Part shown: in pieces, positions 14,178-14,310 of the stretch
How the letters are laid out: the number at the start of each line of letters is the position of its first letter
Position numbering within the stretch: position 1 is the first letter of the stretch
DNA from: Pseudoselenomonas ruminantium
Lineage (GTDB): Bacteria > Bacillota > Negativicutes > Selenomonadales > Selenomonadaceae
Direction: 5' to 3'
DNA: 14,310 nt
Assembly (NCBI GenBank): GCA_002373045.1
Contig: DFHU01000033.1
Location: forward strand, 1 to 14,310
Notes under the pieces: generated by a model
Seen by the model: the letters and a program-made list of their open reading frames with translations, nothing else
What the model was told of the DNA's origin: nothing
The model's database searches: none
Position numbers and translations under genes: made by a program

Positions 14178-14258
14178 TGCCTTTGAAGGCGCGCGGCGGG
14201 GCAGTCGCCATCGTCCGCTAAGGCAGGGAGCTAAACTTGTTTTTTGCCCTTAATTACG

Positions 14259-14310
14259 TATCGTGAAAAGCAAAAACTCGCGTTGCTCAAACAGTATGCT
14301 TTTCACGATA
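14259..14310. repeat. Perfect 13-bp inverted repeat at the window edge
   Basis: TATCGTGAAAAGC at 14259-14271 is exactly inverted as GCTTTTCACGATA at 14298-14310, enclosing 26 bases. The arm may continue past the window, since the bases before 14259 (TTACG) could also pair. On the minus strand the loop reads CTGTTTGAGCAACGCGAG, which resembles a loop I remember from recurrent intergenic hairpins in Firmicutes. It could be a repetitive palindromic element or a bidirectional terminator between trhP and the next gene. Confidence 0.65.

Overview
The window is chromosomal and mostly housekeeping. It probably comes from a Selenomonas-like member of the Negativicutes, the outer-membrane-bearing Firmicutes. 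Two things suggest this: the gene order is Firmicutes-like (ireB-ruvX-DUF1292-mltG-trmR-trhP follows B. subtilis yrzL-yrrK-yrzB-yrrL-yrrM plus a U32 protein), while an AsmA-like protein and an E. coli-like Cca point to a diderm cell. The genus is inference. Every convincing gene lies on the + strand. LAYOUT. (1) 1-2135: the 3' end of a probable DUF512 radical-SAM gene, then der (ribosome-assembly GTPase) and plsY (first acyl transfer of phospholipid synthesis), closely spaced or overlapping. (2) 2163-6199: a strong extended -10 promoter inside nested inverted repeats, then an ACT-domain regulator (UPF0735), hom and thrB, which form the homoserine/threonine branch, and cca, an E. coli-type CCA-adding enzyme with an HD domain. 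(3) 6196-10029: an AT-richer block encoding a membrane-anchored SGNH hydrolase with two Fn3-like modules, a single-pass AsmA-like protein, a UPF0158 protein and an unrecognised four-helix membrane protein. The first gene overlaps the cca stop, so the block may be read from the thr transcript. (4) 10055-11180: ireB, ruvX and a DUF1292 protein with an unusual His/Cys cluster, under two promoters that each overlap a perfect palindrome and ending in a textbook terminator. (5) 11216-14177: mltG (peptidoglycan endolytic transglycosylase), trmR and trhP; the last two fit the two-step synthesis of 5-methoxyuridine at tRNA position 34. (6) 14178-14310: a non-coding tail with a perfect 13-bp inverted repeat at the window edge. 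HOW THE GENES WORK TOGETHER. Region 2 links threonine supply to a candidate operator and an ACT sensor encoded by the first gene of its own operon. Regions 4 and 5 combine a conserved cell-wall/stress-signalling cluster (IreB, MltG) with tRNA wobble modification. I found no tRNA, rRNA, CRISPR array, transposase or phage gene. No wholly new multi-gene system stands out. The best leads are the unexplained control elements (2163-2203, 10747-10795, 11152-11215), the metal-ligand-like cluster in the DUF1292 protein, and the AT-rich envelope block.
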